Shown one piece after another: positions 7,312 to 10,001 of a stretch of DNA of 10,001 bases. Source of the stretch: an uncultured Pseudomonadota bacterium (GTDB lineage Bacteria > SAR324 > NAC60-12); assembly GCA_913056375.1 (NCBI GenBank), contig CAJXNF010000071.1, positions 1 through 10,001 on the forward strand, in the 5' to 3' direction. Both the position numbers and the translations under genes were made by a program. The notes below the pieces were generated by a model. It did not search any database. It saw only the letters and a list, made by a program, of their open reading frames with translations, and was not told where the DNA came from. Each line of letters begins with the position of its first letter. The first letter of the stretch is position 1.

Positions 7312-7350
7312 ATCCAAATTCTGCAGAATCCTGGATTTCAAGCATTGACT
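7312..7350 (+). promoter_or_regulatory. Dyad element with adjacent -35-like box upstream of the dehydratase pair
   Basis: The 188-bp gap before the galactonate dehydratase-like gene holds a perfect 12-bp palindrome, ATTCTGCAGAAT (7318-7329). It is flanked by ATCCA (7312-7316) and its complement TGGAT (7332-7336), with the second arm offset by one base. A TTGACT box follows at 7345-7350, but no good -10 sequence is present at 16-18 bp (the nearest, GATTAC at 7366-7371, is weak). This looks like an operator candidate for separate control of the dehydratase genes; the promoter part is poorly supported. Confidence 0.3.
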
Positions 7351-7469
7351 TCCTCAGTGAATTGCGATTACACATCTGACAGATGGACTGATCGCTTTCC
7401 TCGGTACCATCCCATCCGCCTGCGCTGAAATCACACAGGCTCATCTCAAGTCTTAACAACAACACTCCC

Positions 7470-8603
7470 ATGGCATACAAAGACCTCAAAATCACACGAC
7501 TTGAACTCCTGATGGTCAAGCCTCGCTTCATGTTCCTGAAGATGCACACCAACCAGGAACTTGTTGGTTATGGTGAACCCATCCTGGAAGGCCAGACCCA
7601 TGCAGTTGCAGGGGCAGTGCGGGCAATGGAAAACTACCTGCTGGGCAAGGATCCTCGACAGATCGAGCACCACTGGCAGGCTCTCTACAAGGGGAGCTTC
7701 TATCGGGGAGGGCCAATTCTGACGAGCGCACTCTCGGGGATTGAACAGGCGATGTGGGACATCCTCGGTAAGTCCTTGGGTGTGCCGGTGTATCAACTGC
7801 TTGGTGGATCAGTTCGAGAGCGGATTCGGATCTATGCCCATGCTCACGGAGCAGACAAGGAACAGCTCTGCAAGCGGGCCCGTGAACTGGTCGACATGGG
7901 CTTCAACTTCCTGAAGACAGGCTTTGAAGCGCCTGTCGCCTTTGTCGAGAACCAACAGTTCCTCCGAAATTGCGTGGAGCGCTTCGCTGCGCTACGTGAG
8001 GAGGTAGGCCCAGAGGTGGACCTCGCACTGGATTTCCACGGACGCTTCTCACCAACGATGTCCAAGCGTCTGATCAAGGAGTTGGAGCCGCTTTATCCCT
8101 ACTTTGTGGAGGAACCCTGTCTGCCCGGCAACACGGCAGCGCTGGTGGAGTTGAAGAACTCAACGACGGTTCCGTTGGCCACGGGAGAACGTATCTTCAC
8201 CAAGTGGGGCTTCCGAGACCTGATTGAACAACGAGCGGTCGATATCCTGCAACCGGATCTCTGCCATGCTGGGGGCATCATGGAGGTCAAGAAGATCTCA
8301 GCGATGGCCGAAGCCAGTGACCTGGCTGTGGCTCCTCACAACCCACTGGGGCCAATCTCGCTGGCGGCCTGTCTGCAACTGGATGCCTGCACCCTGAACG
8401 CAGTGGCCCAGGAACAGGTGACCCTCGGAGATGGCTACCTCGTCAAGCCCTTCGAGATGCAGAATGGCTACATTGAACTGCCGACTGAGCCAGGGTTAGG
8501 GATCGAGCTGGATGAAGAGAAGGTGCGGGCGCTGGAATACGATGGAAATTGGGAAACTCCACGGGTCATCGATCAACGCGATGGCTCCGTGGCTGAGTGG
8601 TAA
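7470..8603 (+). CDS. dgoD: D-galactonate dehydratase-like enolase-superfamily protein (DgoD-like)
   Basis: A 377-residue mandelate racemase-group enzyme; E. coli DgoD has 382. DgoD removes water from D-galactonate to give 2-keto-3-deoxy-D-galactonate in the cytosol. Resemblance to DgoD runs end to end, including F-Y-R-G-G-P-I-L, L-D-F-H-G-R, L-Q-P-D-L-x-H-A-G-G-I, A-P-H-x-P-L-G-P-I and the terminal S-V-A-E-W. Magnesium ligands fit Asp188, Glu214 and Glu240 (E. coli 183, 209, 235), and the acid/base histidines fit His190 and His290 (E. coli 185, 285), all at the same spacing, so an active dehydratase is likely. A related aldonate is possible as substrate because the family is diverse. The ATG is supported by homology starting about four residues later, but no Shine-Dalgarno sequence precedes it. 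A second dehydratase gene follows after 19 bp. Confidence 0.88.
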   Translation: MAYKDLKITRLELLMVKPRFMFLKMHTNQELVGYGEPILEGQTHAVAGAVRAMENYLLGKDPRQIEHHWQALYKGSFYRGGPILTSALSGIEQAMWDILGKSLGVPVYQLLGGSVRERIRIYAHAHGADKEQLCKRARELVDMGFNFLKTGFEAPVAFVENQQFLRNCVERFAALREEVGPEVDLALDFHGRFSPTMSKRLIKELEPLYPYFVEEPCLPGNTAALVELKNSTTVPLATGERIFTKWGFRDLIEQRAVDILQPDLCHAGGIMEVKKISAMAEASDLAVAPHNPLGPISLAACLQLDACTLNAVAQEQVTLGDGYLVKPFEMQNGYIELPTEPGLGIELDEEKVRALEYDGNWETPRVIDQRDGSVAEW

Positions 8604-8622
8604 AGACAACGAACAGGAAACT

Positions 8623-9921
8623 ATGAACTCTCCGAAGATCAAGGACATTCGGGTCATCATGACCGAGCCCGATGGCATTCGACTGGTGGTGGTTAAAATT
8701 CTTACCGATCAGGATGGACTCTATGGGGTAGGCTGCGCGACCTTCACCCAACGACCACTACCGGTGGTCAAGGCGATCACTGACTACCTGCGTCCCTTCC
8801 TGATTGGACGCTCCGTCGTGGACATCGAGGACATCTGGCAATCCTCCTACGTCTCGTCCTACTGGCGGAACGGACCGGTGCTAAACAATGCACTCAGTGG
8901 GGTGGACCAAGCCTTGTGGGACATCAAGGGCAAGATGGCCAACATGCCCTTGTACGATCTGCTGGGTGGCAAGGCGCGAGAGGCAGCGGCGGTCTATGTT
9001 CACGCTTCGGGAAGCTCTGCCGAGGAGGTCGGTGACAAAATGCAGGCCTTCATGGAGCGCGGCTTTCACCACATCCGAGTGCAGGTCTCCACTCCGGGCT
9101 ACTCGACCTATGGCAACAAGTCAGCGAAAAGTGGCACAGACACCAGCTCCAATCGGGATGTCAGCCAGGGACCAATTCCAATCACAACTCGCTTGCGAGA
9201 GTACGATCCCGCCAAACGCTACGCCCATCCGGGAGGCGTCTTTGAGCCCAAGCCCTACCTGCGCTCGGCTTTGAACCTGTTTGAATACATCCGTGATCGT
9301 TTCGGCTATGGCGTGGAGATCCTGCACGATGTGCATGAGCGGATTCCGCCGATCCTCGGGGTCTGGTTTGCCAAGGAAGTCGAACGCTTCCAACTCTTCT
9401 TTCTTGAAGATCTCTTCAGCCCCGAAGATAACGAGTATTTCCGAATGGTACGGGCTCAGTGTGCTACACCGATCGCGATGGGCGAACTCTACTCTTCACC
9501 TCATGAAATCATCCCGATGATCAAGGATCGGTTGCTAGACTTCATCCGGATTCACATCTCCGACATGGGTGGCATCACACCCTGCCGCAAGCTGGCTGCG
9601 ATGGGCGAGCTGTTCTCTGTGCGTACGGCCTGGCATGGACCTGGGGACACCTCACCGATAGGTCATGCGGCGAACCTGGCGCTGGATCTCAACTGCTCCA
9701 ACTTCGGTATCCAGGAATATGCGATCTTTGGCGAGCGGACCCAGGAGGTCTTTCCAGGATGTCCGGAAGTTCGGGATGGGATGATGTGGCCCAACGGCAA
9801 GCCGGGCCTGGGGATTGACATCAACGAGGAACTGGCCGCGAAGTTCCCTTACAACGAGTACGAGTTCGGTGGCGCCTGGGACACCGTCCGACGAGCGGAT
9901 GGTTCGGTGGTGAAGCCGTAA
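8623..9921 (+). CDS. Mannonate dehydratase-family (ManD/RspA-like) enolase-superfamily protein
   Basis: A 432-residue protein related to D-mannonate dehydratase ManD and E. coli RspA (about 402-404 residues). Shared stretches include Y-W-R-x-G-P-V, A-L-W-D-I-K-x-K, A-N-M-P-L-Y, G-G-I-T, H-G-P-x-D-x-S-P and F-G-x-Q-E-Y. Metal ligands are Asp236, Glu262 and Glu288; other active-site positions are Arg152, Tyr163, His238, His338 and Glu365, all present. ATG 8623 is preferred: CAGGAAA ends 2 bp upstream and homology begins at once, whereas an earlier in-frame ATG at 8512 lies inside the upstream gene. Two oddities stand out. The segment between Tyr163 and Asp236 is about 22 residues longer than in ManD, and the protein ends V-V-K-P instead of the usual W-N-W. 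ManD members vary from efficient mannonate dehydratases to proteins with weak or no dehydratase activity, so the substrate is uncertain. Confidence 0.85.
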   Translation: MNSPKIKDIRVIMTEPDGIRLVVVKILTDQDGLYGVGCATFTQRPLPVVKAITDYLRPFLIGRSVVDIEDIWQSSYVSSYWRNGPVLNNALSGVDQALWDIKGKMANMPLYDLLGGKAREAAAVYVHASGSSAEEVGDKMQAFMERGFHHIRVQVSTPGYSTYGNKSAKSGTDTSSNRDVSQGPIPITTRLREYDPAKRYAHPGGVFEPKPYLRSALNLFEYIRDRFGYGVEILHDVHERIPPILGVWFAKEVERFQLFFLEDLFSPEDNEYFRMVRAQCATPIAMGELYSSPHEIIPMIKDRLLDFIRIHISDMGGITPCRKLAAMGELFSVRTAWHGPGDTSPIGHAANLALDLNCSNFGIQEYAIFGERTQEVFPGCPEVRDGMMWPNGKPGLGIDINEELAAKFPYNEYEFGGAWDTVRRADGSVVKP

Positions 9922-9933
9922 TTGAAGCAAATG

Positions 9934-9963
9934 AGCCCCAATTTGGTCAAATTGTTTGGGGCT
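9934..9963 (+). terminator. Terminator-like hairpin after the last dehydratase
   Basis: AGCCCCAA (9934-9941) pairs perfectly with TTGGGGCT (9956-9963) around a 14-nt loop, and parts of the loop (TTTG/CAAA) can extend the pairing. It lies 12 bp after the stop codon, the expected place. The bases that follow (GTTACATTG) form only a weak T-tract, so termination may be partial or factor-assisted. The remaining 38 bases of the window show nothing recognisable. Confidence 0.55.
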
Positions 9964-10001
9964 GTTACATTGAATTCCACCATTCATTACTCACCAACAT
10001 C

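Noticed and set aside
6556..7341. Minus-strand open frame (261 codons) opposite the SDR gene
   Set aside because: The forward frame has a full Rossmann fold signature and catalytic motif; the reverse frame has no recognisable features.
8512..8622. ATG at 8512 as the start of the second dehydratase
   Set aside because: It would overlap the end of the first dehydratase by 92 bases and add 37 non-homologous residues; ATG 8623 has an AGGA upstream and matches the family N-terminus.
1..10001. Mobile element, CRISPR, toxin-antitoxin or defence system
   Set aside because: I found no transposase, recombinase, terminal inverted repeats, spaced direct repeats or defence-type domains; the gene content is metabolic.

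Overview
The window is one strand of a Gram-negative-type carbohydrate-acid uptake and catabolism locus; every supported gene reads on the + strand. A soluble, non-lipoprotein periplasmic binding protein with a signal peptidase I-type leader points to a Gram-negative bacterium. GC content looks moderate (about half) and one gene starts with TTG. I cannot place the organism more precisely from sequence alone; a marine proteobacterium or SAR324-like lineage would fit, but that is a guess.

Layout. Positions 1-416 hold the C-terminal end of a GMC-family flavin oxidoreductase that begins before the window. Ten bases after its stop lies a short relic (426-554) that reads as the last ~40 residues of a mandelate racemase/enolase-superfamily protein, with nothing left of the rest of that gene. 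Positions 555-861 are non-coding and hold a weak promoter candidate, two adjacent hairpins and a strong but apparently unused Shine-Dalgarno sequence. From 862 to 6451 comes a complete family-5 (Opp/Dpp-type) ABC importer in canonical order: binding protein, two permeases, two ATPases. It is tightly packed (ATGA overlaps or gaps of only a few bases), except for a 43-bp gap after the binding protein that contains a GC-rich stem-loop. A 17-bp gap leads to an NAD-dependent extended SDR (epimerase/dehydratase or uronate-dehydrogenase-like, 6469-7281). After a 188-bp gap with a dyad element come two intact enolase-superfamily acid-sugar dehydratases: a DgoD-like galactonate dehydratase (7470-8603) and a ManD/RspA-family mannonate dehydratase-like protein (8623-9921). 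A terminator-like hairpin closes the cluster at 9934-9963.

How the genes may work together. The importer probably brings in a sugar-derived solute, perhaps an oligosaccharide or a uronate-containing glycoside, although its subfamily is annotated as 'peptide/nickel'. The GMC oxidoreductase and the SDR could oxidise or epimerise the sugar. The two dehydratases would remove water from the resulting aldonate or aldarate to give 2-keto-3-deoxy acids. No kinase, aldolase, glycoside hydrolase or regulator is visible, so the pathway is incomplete here. The most unusual items are the relic of a third enolase-superfamily gene and the ManD-like enzyme, which has an enlarged active-site loop and lacks the C-terminal tryptophan usual for its family. 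The remainder is a recognisable catabolic operon; I see no defence system, mobile element, CRISPR array or RNA gene.
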